Assembly (NCBI GenBank): GCA_016177795.1
Contig: JACOUM010000010.1
Coordinates: 1 to 64,000, forward strand
Origin: Nitrosomonadales bacterium
GTDB lineage: Bacteria > Pseudomonadota > Gammaproteobacteria > Burkholderiales > Gallionellaceae
DNA: 64,000 bases
Reading direction: 5' to 3'
The first letter of the stretch is position 1. Every line of letters begins with the position of its first letter. Position numbers and translations under genes: made by a program. Positions 44,549-53,514 of the stretch are shown here, one piece after another. The notes beneath the pieces are model-generated. The model did not search any database and was not told where the DNA came from. It saw only the letters and a program-made list of their open reading frames with translations.

Positions 44549-45064
44549 TTATGATCTTCGTTTCTGTTTCTGTTGCTTTCGCCAATCCCAAGGCGGAGTT
44601 GGTTCAGCATCCTGCCATAGCCCTCGCTTGGCAATCCTTGCTTTCTGCTCGGCATCAGCATAAACGGCTCGGTCTGATTCAGGCTGTTCGTTCTGATATT
44701 TCTTATAGTGCCACGCCATGCCTGCTTTGATCTGCTCAAGGTTGGCATCGACACCATCCACAAGTATCTTACCGACGGTGCGCCCGTATTTGTCCTTCTT
44801 GCTGTATTCGACCTGAACCTGACGGTTGAACACCAGCGCGGCAAGGGACTGTTTGGATTTGTTGCCGAATGCCTGCTTTTTCTCCGGTGCATCGATGCCC
44901 ATCAGCCGGATTTTGAATTGAGTATTGGTGGTATCCAGGACGGTCACGGTATCGCCATCAGCCACGCCTACAACACGTCCATACAGGGTATCGGCAACCG
45001 ACACATTGGCGAGCAGCAACGAAGCTGCCAATAGCAGAATTCGGGTAAAGTAGTGTTTCGTCAT
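44549..45064 (-). CDS. Secreted thermonuclease-like nuclease (SNase family)
   Basis: The 171-residue protein has an N-terminal signal peptide (TRILLLAASLLLANVSVADT). A staphylococcal nuclease-like OB fold follows: GRVVGVADGDTVTVLD, FKIRLMGIDAPEKKQAFG (catalytic Arg and Glu region) and YGRTVGKILVDG. The tail is basic. It is expected in the periplasm or outside the cell. It precedes SRAP in the same direction, so the two may be co-transcribed. Only 12 bp separate its start from the divergent gene at 45077. Confidence 0.88.
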   Translation of the reverse strand: MTKHYFTRILLLAASLLLANVSVADTLYGRVVGVADGDTVTVLDTTNTQFKIRLMGIDAPEKKQAFGNKSKQSLAALVFNRQVQVEYSKKDKYGRTVGKILVDGVDANLEQIKAGMAWHYKKYQNEQPESDRAVYADAEQKARIAKRGLWQDAEPTPPWDWRKQQKQKRRS

Positions 45065-45076
45065 TGGAGGCCCACC

Positions 45077-45355
45077 ATGTCTGACTTATCGACGTTTGAA
45101 CAATACTACAAACTAGCCGACCAGCTTATTGAAAAATCCAGCAAAGAGGACATCGCCGAATGTGCAAGGTTGCTGGCGCTCAACGTTGCACACTATCAGT
45201 CCAAGTTTGGTGAGTTGCCGCTGGATGAGGCGCTGGCCATGATTGGCATGACCGAACCTAATGATGAACAGCTTGAGCTAATGTCTGCTGGAATGGAGGT
45301 ATTGGTTGGCGTACTGGGTAATGTCGTTACGGGTATCGGGCAAGAAAGGCACTGA
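45077..45355 (+). CDS. Small conserved-looking protein of unknown function
   Basis: ATG 45077 has a strong GGAGG ribosome binding site; the track start at 45053 is upstream of it. The 92-residue acidic helical protein (MSDLSTFEQYYKLADQLIEKSSKED...) has no motif I recognise. It is divergent from the secreted nuclease with only 12 bp between, so their promoters must overlap the coding starts. No function is proposed. Confidence 0.65.
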   Translation: MSDLSTFEQYYKLADQLIEKSSKEDIAECARLLALNVAHYQSKFGELPLDEALAMIGMTEPNDEQLELMSAGMEVLVGVLGNVVTGIGQERH

Positions 45356-45376
45356 CGCAACAGTGACCAAACAAAA

Positions 45377-45399
45377 ACCCCGGCGATCGACACCGGGGT
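45377..45399 (-). terminator. Rho-independent terminator (- strand)
   Basis: ACCCCGG and CCGGGGT form a seven-pair stem with a nine-base loop. Read on the - strand it is followed by TTTTTGTTT. No annotated - strand gene ends just before it. The 45400-45560 stretch, GC-rich with further pairing blocks (GGGGGTGGAACCC, GACCCGGATCAGCC), might be a small untranslated RNA. Confidence 0.6.
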
Positions 45400-45631
45400 T
45401 ACCTGATCAGGGTTCCACCCCCTCAGGCTGCACGATGGTTTGTTTTGATCCCGGCACTCATCGGCTGATCCGGGTCCTGTCACGGCTTTCGCCACTCACA
45501 GACCGAGCTGCTTGCGGGTTTTACCCCGGTTCGCACTAACAACCATATCAGCGATTAGTAATTTCTACCACCAAGAATTTCTACAATAACCCTCAGGTAC
45601 TTCTGGCTGGAGCGGTTGCAGGGTTTGGGGT

Positions 45632-45841
45632 TTGGCAGGCGTAAAGCCCTCGACCGCCACCATGAAGAAAGGCGCAAGCGTGGCTCTGGTTGGCTTCGGC
45701 ACCTTCGAGGTGCGCAAGCATGCTGCGCGTACTGGCCGCAACCCGGCAACTGGTGCCGAGATCAAGATCAAGGCTTCCAAGGTCCCGGCATTCAAGGCGG
45801 GTGCCAATCTGAAGGCTGCGGTTAACGGTGGCAAGAAGTAA
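45632..45841 (+). pseudogene. 5'-truncated HU-family DNA-binding protein
   Basis: The visible part, [50 protein letters not shown], is the C-terminal two thirds of an HU/IHF subunit, including the DNA-clasping arm RTGRNPATG. The N-terminal dimerisation helices (about 40 residues) are missing, and the upstream codons do not resemble HU. A terminator follows at 45892, as expected for the original gene. It is probably non-functional. Confidence 0.82.
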
Positions 45842-45891
45842 CCATTGAATTGCCGGGCAGCCGATTTGCTTGGCAGTCACGTAAATCAGTG

Positions 45892-45917
45892 CAAGGCCGG
45901 AAAGCTTTCTGGCCTTG
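45892..45917. terminator. Symmetric hairpin after the HU fragment
   Basis: CAAGGCCGGAAAGCTTTCTGGCCTTG is almost fully self-complementary. It lies 50 bp after the HU stop. It lacks a clear U-tract, so it may be a factor-dependent or weak terminator serving both strands. Confidence 0.6.
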
Positions 45918-45928
45918 TGCGCAACACC

Positions 45929-46162
45929 CTAGCGCTCAGTATTGTGCTTCTGATCTAAATCCGCGAGTTTTTCTTGCAGGGTGACTTCTTTGAGGTGCCG
46001 CCGTGGGTTGCCGCACATCCAGCAGCTGCAAGGGCAAGGGGTGTCTATTGCCATCCCAAGGTATTTGGGCTCGTTACGAATATCCCGGCCCCAGTGGAAG
46101 CGGCGCGCTTTGCCTAAACGGGCAGCATGATGCCGACGCAAGGCGCGTTTCATATCTTTCAT
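45929..46162 (-). CDS. Small basic cysteine-rich conserved protein
   Basis: From ATG 46162, preceded by GGAG, the 77-residue product begins MKDMKRALRRHHAARLGKARR and has a central CPCSCWMCGNPRR motif. Four cysteines in ten residues suggest a bound metal. I recall small hypothetical proteins of this pattern in many bacterial genomes, but no function. The longer track ORFs are upstream extensions in the same and another frame. Confidence 0.65.
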   Translation of the reverse strand: MKDMKRALRRHHAARLGKARRFHWGRDIRNEPKYLGMAIDTPCPCSCWMCGNPRRHLKEVTLQEKLADLDQKHNTER

Positions 46163-46363
46163 AGGTTTTCTCCAGCTTACGGCCAGCCTCCCGGATGGGG
46201 CTGGCCAGTCGTATGGAGAAACCTGTGAAGTGAAAAATTGAAACAGCTTCAGCAACTACTGCCAAAGCTGCTCTATCCATATAAGTGCGCACCTTTAATT
46301 CCTTAAATTCTGACTATTCCAATTCATTCGGCCTTTGCTGGCGGTTCCAGTTCCCGTAAACAC

Positions 46364-46495
46364 TCACCATGCTCTCTGGATGGGGTAATCAGCATTTTTA
46401 TCATGACTACGGATCCACAAAGCAAATCCGACCAGTGCCATTGATCCAAAAGAAACAATTGCACACATGAGAATGAGGCCGATTTCGATGCTCAT
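46364..46495 (-). CDS. Small single-pass membrane protein
   Basis: The ATG at 46495 has a strong GGAGGGG ribosome binding site, better than the track start at 46582. The 43-residue product (MSIEIGLILMCAIVSFGSMALVGFALWIRSHDKN...) has one transmembrane helix and a short charged tail. No family is recognised. It reads away from the HTH gene at 46594. Confidence 0.5.
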   Translation of the reverse strand: MSIEIGLILMCAIVSFGSMALVGFALWIRSHDKNADYPIQRAW

Positions 46496-46593
46496 TTGAA
46501 ATACCCCTCCATTTTTATTACTTTGCATGCAATCGGTATATAATTGCCGCTTATCTATGATTCCACCATTTAACAGGTACATTATTACCGAAA

Positions 46594-46899
46594 ATGAGCA
46601 AACTACTTTTCAAAACCCCTCAAGAAATCCAAGTCGAGTTGGGTAGCCGACTACGTCGCTTGCGTCTTGACCGCAACTTGGATCAGATCAGTACCGCCGA
46701 GAAGGCAGGTATATCCGAGAAGGCGCTTCGCAATCTTGAAAGTGGGCACGGCTCAACGGTGGAAACTTTGGTGCGAGTATTGAAGGCGCTCGATTTTCTC
46801 CAGGGCATCGACATGCTTGCGCCGGAAATCACCGTAAATCCACTGGATATGTTGCGTCGCGCCAAAGCTCCACGCCAACGCGCACGACGTGCTGGATAA
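46594..46899 (+). CDS. XRE-family transcriptional regulator (HipB-like)
   Basis: The 101-residue protein has a classic lambda-repressor-like HTH (LGSRLRRLRLDRNLDQISTAEKAGISEKALRNLESG) and the segment STVETLVRVLKALDFL, typical of HipB-type antitoxins. The basic tail RRAKAPRQRARRAG is also usual. A HipA kinase would be expected next, but 46900-47603 shows no HipA sequence. This is an orphan antitoxin-like regulator. Confidence 0.82.
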   Translation: MSKLLFKTPQEIQVELGSRLRRLRLDRNLDQISTAEKAGISEKALRNLESGHGSTVETLVRVLKALDFLQGIDMLAPEITVNPLDMLRRAKAPRQRARRAG

Positions 46900-47603
46900 C
46901 CGGTCGGCCTAGCTCCGCCACCGATTGCCTGCTCGTGACACCCAGTAGCAGCGCTGTAAGTGTCTTGCCTGCTGTTTGTTCTTTTTCTGCTTGCCCCCAT
47001 CCTCAGCGCAATGGGGTGAAGCGTACCATGACACCCAAGCCAAAAAGGACGTAGCCAGACCAAGTGCGACTATAGATTCAATTGCCATTCCCGACCCCTT
47101 TGCTATCGCGACGAGCAGGGTGTTTCTTCTCCTCTCGAAGCGACCAAATCAATTACCAGCCTTCCCAACAGCCCGGCGCAAACTCTTTTTCGAGCTTATC
47201 CGTGATTGCAGTCCCTATATCGTCTGCCATGCCTCAGCATTTCTGCGCGCCAACCCCAGTACGCGCCGACCAACGGTGCGAAGTAAAGGCGGATACTGCT
47301 AATCAAGATATTGCGATAGTCCATTTAATGTCCCCGTGCTTCAACATTTCGATTTTGATTCTACTCGCCTCGATGAATTTTTCTACTGCAAAGTAAGTAG
47401 GTGGCAGTAAGCTGCTCTTCGTGAATATCAGCATCGACCTGAAGTGGAAGTTCAGGCTTTGTACTCCGACTGCTTCCTCCGGCCGCGCAGGCAAAGCTCA
47501 TGGCAATTTTTCTCGACTGCCTCCTTGTCGGCTATAGCAGACGTGGATGAACTCACGCATATACGTCCGCTACCAGCACAACAGCAGCCACAGCCTCAAC
47601 AAT
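46900..47603. other. About 700 bp without a supported gene
   Basis: Short track ORFs here (46976, 47082, 47303, 47444, 47547) show no family pattern and overlap each other on both strands. I looked for HipA remnants after the HipB-like gene and found none. The region may contain decayed DNA left by earlier insertions. Confidence 0.45.
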
Positions 47604-50186
47604 TCAGTAGTCCTGCGCCAACCCACCATTAAAGAGACTCGCGGCATCCTTCGCTTTGGAAATACCTTTGCGTACATCAGCGTTGGTCAAATCAAGCACG
47701 CGCAATTTCCCCTTTGCCTCTGCAACGGATTCGATTCGACGATATGCCTGGGCATACTTCTCTGCGTATAACGCCAATCCTTGCAGCTTGGGCAATGCAT
47801 CTGCGAGATGTAGGCCGTGCGGGTCAACCAGATCCACCGCCACCTTGCCGCTCTGCTCGGCGAAGAAAAGAAAGTCCGGGCGGACGATTTTGTATTCTTC
47901 ATTCTCGACATAGGTGATGCCCAGCGAAGATTGGCCCGGCTGCTGCGGATTGCGATACCAGAAGCGGAAGCCGGTGCGTTTGACCTCTGTCTCAACAACT
48001 GTACGCTCCCACTCGTTCAGTTCGGCAGGGTACTTGCCATCCTTGTCGCAAAGCAGATGGTTTTTCCAAGTCGATAAAACAACCTCCATATTATTTTCAC
48101 GCGCCTTGGTTGCCTCGTAGCGAGATTCTGGTTTAGCTAAATCCACGCTCTGCGGTTCTGTGCTCATTTCGATGATCTGTCGGTAGGACTCCTTGCGGTC
48201 GTCGGTCAGCAGCTTGACCTGAGGCGCATACTTCGCGATCCATGCTTGTGCCAGCTTATCGGCTTCCGCATCAAAGTAGTCCTGAACCTCCGTAACCAGA
48301 CCCAAACCTGCGATGGTGACGCGCGCCTCGACAATGGCCTCCAGATATTCCTCTGGGTCGTCATCCATGCTGGCAACCTTCTGCGCCAGATGATCGACAT
48401 AGGTGCGCGCAATGTCCGGGCTGAAGATGCGCGCCGCTCTCCGATAAGCGTCGTCAATCACCGCCATGTCTGCGTCTTCCCAGAATTCGTCGAAGCTCTT
48501 TTCCTTGCCCTTCAGGTCGGCGATCACGGTCTTGCCCTCTACCGTCATTACTGACTTGCGCTTGGCCTCGATCTTCTCCTGCTGGCTTTCCTGAAAGGCA
48601 TCCAGCGCCTTGTGCATCTCGCCATGGGCCAGCCTGCCTGCGCCTGCGAGAATGTCATCAGACGCCAGCTCGTGAGCCAACGCAGTCAAGCGCTTCGCTG
48701 GTTTCGCGCCGTGCTGCGGGCGGGTTTGCGATGGCAATGCCTCGAAAGCTTCCCACACGGCAGAGGATGCGTCCGGGTGCGGCTTCACCTCCACGTAGTC
48801 GATAAGAATGCGCCCGGTTGGCGGCGCAGTGTCATCGCCGGCCATCAAAGTATCGACGACTTCCCTCACAGTTTTTTTGTTGAACTTCGGTAGCAAACAA
48901 TCCACTGCATTCAGCCGGTCATTGCCGGGTATGCGGCGCGCCAAGGGCGAACGCACCATGCGTCCCAACAACTGGGTGATATGGGTGCGGTCGTTGGCGG
49001 CACGGAAAGACACCATCACCTCAGCGCGCGGGCAATCCCAGCCGGTGCTGATGGCATCCTTGGCAATCAGCACGCGCACCCAGGTGGATTCCTGGACGCG
49101 CTGCGGTTCGATGTAGGGCACATCGCGGTTGCCGAACCGCTGCGTGGTGTGGTCGCCGAACACATGCGCCACGCTTGCAGCAGACAACTCGGGGTAACGC
49201 TGGAAGATGGTATCCAGTGCGCGCCCGATCTCGTTTGGGTCGGGCGTATTGGGTACCTGCAACACCATCAGCGGAACAACAACGCGCGCCTCCTCCTGCT
49301 GCTTGGCGTATTCGGTCCAGGCGGCGGTCGATTCCTTCAACTTGTCGGTCGCCCGCCGCACCAGCACGGTATCGAAATCGCCGGTCTCGTCCGGAATATC
49401 CAGCAGGATGGTGTCCTTGATGAGGCCGGACTCCTGCACCTTGTCTGCGTCCACCACCACGTTCGGCAACTTGATGTGCTTGCCTGCAAACTCAATGGCC
49501 TTGTTGAAACGCTCAACCGTCGCCGAGATACCCCATACCACCGGGATGCCGGGCACGCCGCCAGAGCCGTTGATGAGCCGTTGAACGATGGTGCCCTTTT
49601 CCCTTGGCGTGGCACCGCCCATGCCTCGGTGCGCCTCGTCCAGCACCAGATATAGAGTCAGTTCCGGGTCTTCAATGGTATTCTGGATCGTGTCCCAGAT
49701 AGTGTAGGCCCGCAGGTCGGGGCGGGTTTCCGGCAGCAGGTCGCCCGCCTTGGCCTCCATTTCCTCCTGATCGTGGCCGCGAACCAACAGGCTGTTCTTG
49801 CTCAGCTTCTGCGTGTTGAGGAAATAGATTTTTCCGGCATCGAACCTGGGGCGGTTGAAGGTGTTTTCCACCACCACCAGATCGGTGTGGTTGATGCGGT
49901 CACTGGCTTCCATCAAGCGGAAGCGGGTCTGTTCGTTCAACGAAGGATCGTCGCTGAACCAGATCACCACCGCGCCGGGGTCAGCGTCGAAGTCGAATTC
50001 GTCATCACCATGGAACAACGCCTCGAATGCAGCGGCTGCCATAACTGTTTTACCCGCACCAGTAACAGCGGTCAGGGAGAACGCAGTCTTGTCAGACTCT
50101 CCGTGCCAAAGGCGATGCCCTTTTCTAATATTGGACAATGCATCGCGCACAGCGTCCCGTTGGTAGTCTTTGAGGGTGAACTTCAT
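47604..50186 (-). CDS. res: Type III restriction endonuclease Res subunit
   Basis: Res is the ATP-dependent helicase-nuclease of a type III restriction system. The 860-residue protein starts MKFTLKDYQRDAVRDAL (Q motif). It has Walker A VTGAGKTVMAAAA near residue 40, the DEAH-type box LVLDEAHRGMGG near 183, and motif VI-like QLLGRMVRSP. The C-terminal part (RPDFLFFAEQSGKVAVDLVDPHG) is the PD-(D/E)XK-like nuclease region. It lies three bases after mod. Confidence 0.92.
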   Translation of the reverse strand: MKFTLKDYQRDAVRDALSNIRKGHRLWHGESDKTAFSLTAVTGAGKTVMAAAAFEALFHGDDEFDFDADPGAVVIWFSDDPSLNEQTRFRLMEASDRINHTDLVVVENTFNRPRFDAGKIYFLNTQKLSKNSLLVRGHDQEEMEAKAGDLLPETRPDLRAYTIWDTIQNTIEDPELTLYLVLDEAHRGMGGATPREKGTIVQRLINGSGGVPGIPVVWGISATVERFNKAIEFAGKHIKLPNVVVDADKVQESGLIKDTILLDIPDETGDFDTVLVRRATDKLKESTAAWTEYAKQQEEARVVVPLMVLQVPNTPDPNEIGRALDTIFQRYPELSAASVAHVFGDHTTQRFGNRDVPYIEPQRVQESTWVRVLIAKDAISTGWDCPRAEVMVSFRAANDRTHITQLLGRMVRSPLARRIPGNDRLNAVDCLLPKFNKKTVREVVDTLMAGDDTAPPTGRILIDYVEVKPHPDASSAVWEAFEALPSQTRPQHGAKPAKRLTALAHELASDDILAGAGRLAHGEMHKALDAFQESQQEKIEAKRKSVMTVEGKTVIADLKGKEKSFDEFWEDADMAVIDDAYRRAARIFSPDIARTYVDHLAQKVASMDDDPEEYLEAIVEARVTIAGLGLVTEVQDYFDAEADKLAQAWIAKYAPQVKLLTDDRKESYRQIIEMSTEPQSVDLAKPESRYEATKARENNMEVVLSTWKNHLLCDKDGKYPAELNEWERTVVETEVKRTGFRFWYRNPQQPGQSSLGITYVENEEYKIVRPDFLFFAEQSGKVAVDLVDPHGLHLADALPKLQGLALYAEKYAQAYRRIESVAEAKGKLRVLDLTNADVRKGISKAKDAASLFNGGLAQDY

Positions 50187-50189
50187 GCC

Positions 50190-52313
50190 TTATTCCCCGT
50201 TAGCGAAACTGAAATTGGTCAGGTAGGACTCATACAGGCGCACCGGCTCCACGCCATCGGGCAATCGCTTGGCGATGGCCTGAAAGCGGCGGTCATCGTC
50301 GGTGACGATATAAGCGACGCGAAGCGCTTTGGCCTTGTTCACGGCCTTGATGAATGGCGTGGCTTTGTCCACTTCGGTCAGTAGACCGTAGGTATCTGCC
50401 ACTGCCCAGCCATCAACGGGCAGCTTGTCGATGCGCTTGCCGCGCGCCCCTGCACGCAACCACAGCAATGAAGCGATACGGGCATAGGCCAGATTATGGT
50501 TGACCGCATCCTTGGCCTCGTAGGTCAGGGTGAAAAACTCGGCGTTTTCCTCGAAGCCATCGGCCATCGGGAATTCATCGGTGAATTTGTACTCGCCCTT
50601 GATCGGCTCGCCGTCCAATGTTTTGCCAGTGATCGCGGCAGCCACGCGCGGCTTGGTGATGTAATCGCATATGCCGTGCTTTTCCCAGTCGGCATCGCCG
50701 GGGCGCATGCCTTGCTCGCGCAACGCCTTTAGCTCGTCGGCTGCAACTTCGTTATTGGTAACGGAGATGCATTGTCGGCGACCGCTGTCTTGGCGATTTA
50801 ATCGCATTACGGCATGGGCAGTAGTGCCGGAGCCGGAGAAGAAATCGAGGATGAGCGCCTCGGGTTTATCAATCACAAAGAAGCGGAGACAGTCCTCAAC
50901 GGCATAAAGCGACTTCGGAAAAGGAAACTTTCTTTCAGGAATAAGCGCTTTCAATAGATTTGAACCGTGGCGGGACGCGTCGTGTGCACCGACTCGCCAC
51001 GCTGTATTTGGTATTACACGCTTCTGAGTTTCAGGGTTTTCAACCACCACAGACCCGTCAGGTCTTTTGCCTATCGTTCTATAGACACCGTCTCTAACTT
51101 TTTTCTGTTCTCCAGCTTTTAGGTACGAAATTGACATTCCCTTTTCGGTAAACTTCCCAAGCCGCACAAAACCTGCTTCGTATGCTTTCCAAAGACTTGG
51201 AGGGGAGGCTTGCCAGTTGCCTTCGGACCCGTCTGACCGGATCGGCCAAACAGCTATCGTTCCAGTCGGTGCTTCAATGGTCTGGCGATCAATTCCAAGT
51301 GCGGGAGGCTCACCTACGGAATGCATGGCGCTACCATCCGTGGTGATGAATATCGGATAGAACAATTTAGGACGATCAACTCGTCGTGCATTCGTTCCAG
51401 TCCGCACAAGCATGGACCAGAGAATCTTGGTTGTCCGCTTATCTTCCGGATTGATTCGCCAATCATCTCCGAGTGGAACAGGCTTCGCACTTGCCTTGCC
51501 CATGAATACAAAGAAAATGTACTCGTCGGTTCTAGCAAACGCTCCTGGGCGCGTTACACCGGCTGGATTAATTACCGCACTGATCATCTGAATGCGTGCT
51601 TCCGGGAACGATTGCTCCAGCAACAGCCCAAGCCGCAAGTATTCCTTCTCGTCGATGGTGACGATCAGCACTGAATCTGCCGGATTCAGTAATTCTTTGG
51701 CCACCAGCAAACGCCGTTCCATCATCGCCAGCCATTTGCTGTGGCGGTACAGGTCATCGCCCTCGACGTAATCGTTGTTGTATTTCCAGTCTTTCGCGCC
51801 AGTGTTGTACGGCGGGTCGATGTAGATGGCGTCTACCTTTCCACGGTAGGTATAGGTCAGCGCCTTCAGCACATGGTAGTTCTCGCCATTGATGACCGTG
51901 TGGTACGGCTTGTCGCCGCCACGCTCCACTTTTCCTGTGCTTACCAAACCCGGATAGATGGTGTCACGGAACTCGGCCACAACCACCAAGTCCTCAAGCG
52001 CCACCGATTTCGTTTCTGCTACCGCAGCACCCAGCAGTTCCAGGTCGGCCAGCTTCTTTGCCTTGTGGATGGCCTTTACTTGCCACAGTCGCTGGTCACC
52101 CTTCTTGGCCGAGCCGCGCTCAGGCAGCACGCGCACCTTGTCGCCTTTGCGGATGGGGCGAAGCGGCAATTCAACCGCCTCAGGGCTATGCCGCTCGAAA
52201 TTCAAACCAAAAGGCAAACGCGAAGACAGAACCTTGAACTCCCTGTCCAAGTCTGCCCCAAGTTTGGAGTCTTTGGCTTTGGCTTGTGCAATCAAATCGG
52301 TCAGTCGTGACAC
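50190..52313 (-). CDS. mod: Type III DNA methyltransferase Mod subunit
   Basis: Mod recognises the target site and methylates adenine. The catalytic motif IYIDPPYNTG is near residue 165 and the SAM-binding FFSGSGTTAHAVM near 480, the order of beta-class enzymes. I place the start at GTG 52313 because AGGAG lies five bases before it, giving 707 residues; the track's ATG 52355 lacks such a site. A KGDKVRVLPERGSAKKG segment near the N-terminus is unusual. Mod and Res form a two-gene operon. Confidence 0.92.
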   Translation of the reverse strand: MSRLTDLIAQAKAKDSKLGADLDREFKVLSSRLPFGLNFERHSPEAVELPLRPIRKGDKVRVLPERGSAKKGDQRLWQVKAIHKAKKLADLELLGAAVAETKSVALEDLVVVAEFRDTIYPGLVSTGKVERGGDKPYHTVINGENYHVLKALTYTYRGKVDAIYIDPPYNTGAKDWKYNNDYVEGDDLYRHSKWLAMMERRLLVAKELLNPADSVLIVTIDEKEYLRLGLLLEQSFPEARIQMISAVINPAGVTRPGAFARTDEYIFFVFMGKASAKPVPLGDDWRINPEDKRTTKILWSMLVRTGTNARRVDRPKLFYPIFITTDGSAMHSVGEPPALGIDRQTIEAPTGTIAVWPIRSDGSEGNWQASPPSLWKAYEAGFVRLGKFTEKGMSISYLKAGEQKKVRDGVYRTIGKRPDGSVVVENPETQKRVIPNTAWRVGAHDASRHGSNLLKALIPERKFPFPKSLYAVEDCLRFFVIDKPEALILDFFSGSGTTAHAVMRLNRQDSGRRQCISVTNNEVAADELKALREQGMRPGDADWEKHGICDYITKPRVAAAITGKTLDGEPIKGEYKFTDEFPMADGFEENAEFFTLTYEAKDAVNHNLAYARIASLLWLRAGARGKRIDKLPVDGWAVADTYGLLTEVDKATPFIKAVNKAKALRVAYIVTDDDRRFQAIAKRLPDGVEPVRLYESYLTNFSFANGE

Positions 52314-52425
52314 AACAACTCCTGTTCCATCTTTAAGCAGCTCAATGCCGCACATAATATTTTCAAGTCACTCATCAACCGACCTCTTTCACAACACAAA
52401 TTTTGACTCCGGTACGTTTCGTTCT

Positions 52426-53514
52426 TTAGCTTGTAATTTCAAAAGAAAATTTATTAGTAGCCAGAGGATTCTCATTTGTCGAACTCTTATGCCTACTGCT
52501 TGTAACGTGAATGGCAAAACCATTTGCATCCGCAACAATCTTGGCAAGATGTAGACCAACACCACTGCCGGTTGCCATCTTCTTAGCCCACTTGCCTCGA
52601 AAACGCCTGGTAAAAATAAGTTCCAATTCTTCGGGTTCTATTAGCGGCCCAATCGATGTAACAGATACCTCAATTACCCCAGCGCGATCCACCAGACTTA
52701 CATGAACTTTCCCATCAGTTGTATATTTAACCGCGTTACTGATAAGCGCGAATGGTACAAGCTTAAAACTTTCATAGACGGACACATTTCGACGACACTC
52801 ACCGTTAAGAAATATTCGGACTGGCTGGCCATTTTCTTCAGAATAATCTGGGTTGCTCAAAATACTAACTAGCTTCCTTAGAAGACCATGTAATGAAATA
52901 TATGATTTTCGACCAAAGGAGGCTGCTGCCGGATTAAAGTAAATCGTTAGCAAATCAAATGAATCAGTCAGAAGGCCAGCAGCCTTCACGAGAGATTTCA
53001 AATCTGGCGGGGCCTGATCAACTTGTTCTTCGAGCGACCGAGATGTATCAGTGGTAACTAAACGGTTTGCAATACTCTCTATTTGCCGTCCCAGCCTAAT
53101 CGAGTCATGGAGTGGATCAAGCAGTTCAGATTGACGACGAAGAAATTCACCATCAATTGCTGTTAGAAGACTTGCCGTCTTGTTTGCCCAGTCTTGCACT
53201 TGTTGTGTATTAACCAAACGCCCCTTTAAAGCATCCTTTAGATGGGGCTTTGACGTATTAGGGTTATTTAAGCTTCGCACACCAAAAATTGTGACCAAAC
53301 ATTCTTTAACTTTGACTTGGAAATATGACATCCCAAAGGTGCACAACCCTTCACCCATACCAGCAAACGTAGTTGTGCAGGCTGGCGTATTGCCACACTT
53401 CTTCTGGCAAACACTGGATTGGTGCATATTATGGCCATCAAAAATGCCCTCTTTAACGGAAACTGGCCATGGCAAATGAATAGCACCCGATCGAAGCGCA
53501 TCAACTAATTGCAT
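52426..53514 (-). CDS. Histidine kinase-like protein with cysteine-rich N-terminus
   Basis: The C-terminal ATPase domain is clear: N-box ALISNAVKYTT (N260), G1-like SIGPLIEPEELELIF, and G2-box GSGVGLHLAKIVADANG (about 316-332). A possible phosphoacceptor is H136 in ELLDPLHDSIRLGRQI. The N-terminus has five cysteines (36, 40, 46, 58, 72), which suggests a metal or redox sensor, and no transmembrane helix. It overlaps the membrane receiver gene by 14 bases, so the two are one unit. It lies upstream of the type III system in the same direction. Confidence 0.72.
   Translation of the reverse strand: MQLVDALRSGAIHLPWPVSVKEGIFDGHNMHQSSVCQKKCGNTPACTTTFAGMGEGLCTFGMSYFQVKVKECLVTIFGVRSLNNPNTSKPHLKDALKGRLVNTQQVQDWANKTASLLTAIDGEFLRRQSELLDPLHDSIRLGRQIESIANRLVTTDTSRSLEEQVDQAPPDLKSLVKAAGLLTDSFDLLTIYFNPAAASFGRKSYISLHGLLRKLVSILSNPDYSEENGQPVRIFLNGECRRNVSVYESFKLVPFALISNAVKYTTDGKVHVSLVDRAGVIEVSVTSIGPLIEPEELELIFTRRFRGKWAKKMATGSGVGLHLAKIVADANGFAIHVTSSRHKSSTNENPLATNKFSFEITS

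Noticed and set aside
45400-45560. tRNA gene suggested by GGTTCG-like sequence
   Set aside because: No cloverleaf with acceptor and anticodon stems can be drawn. The resemblance is limited to one short motif.
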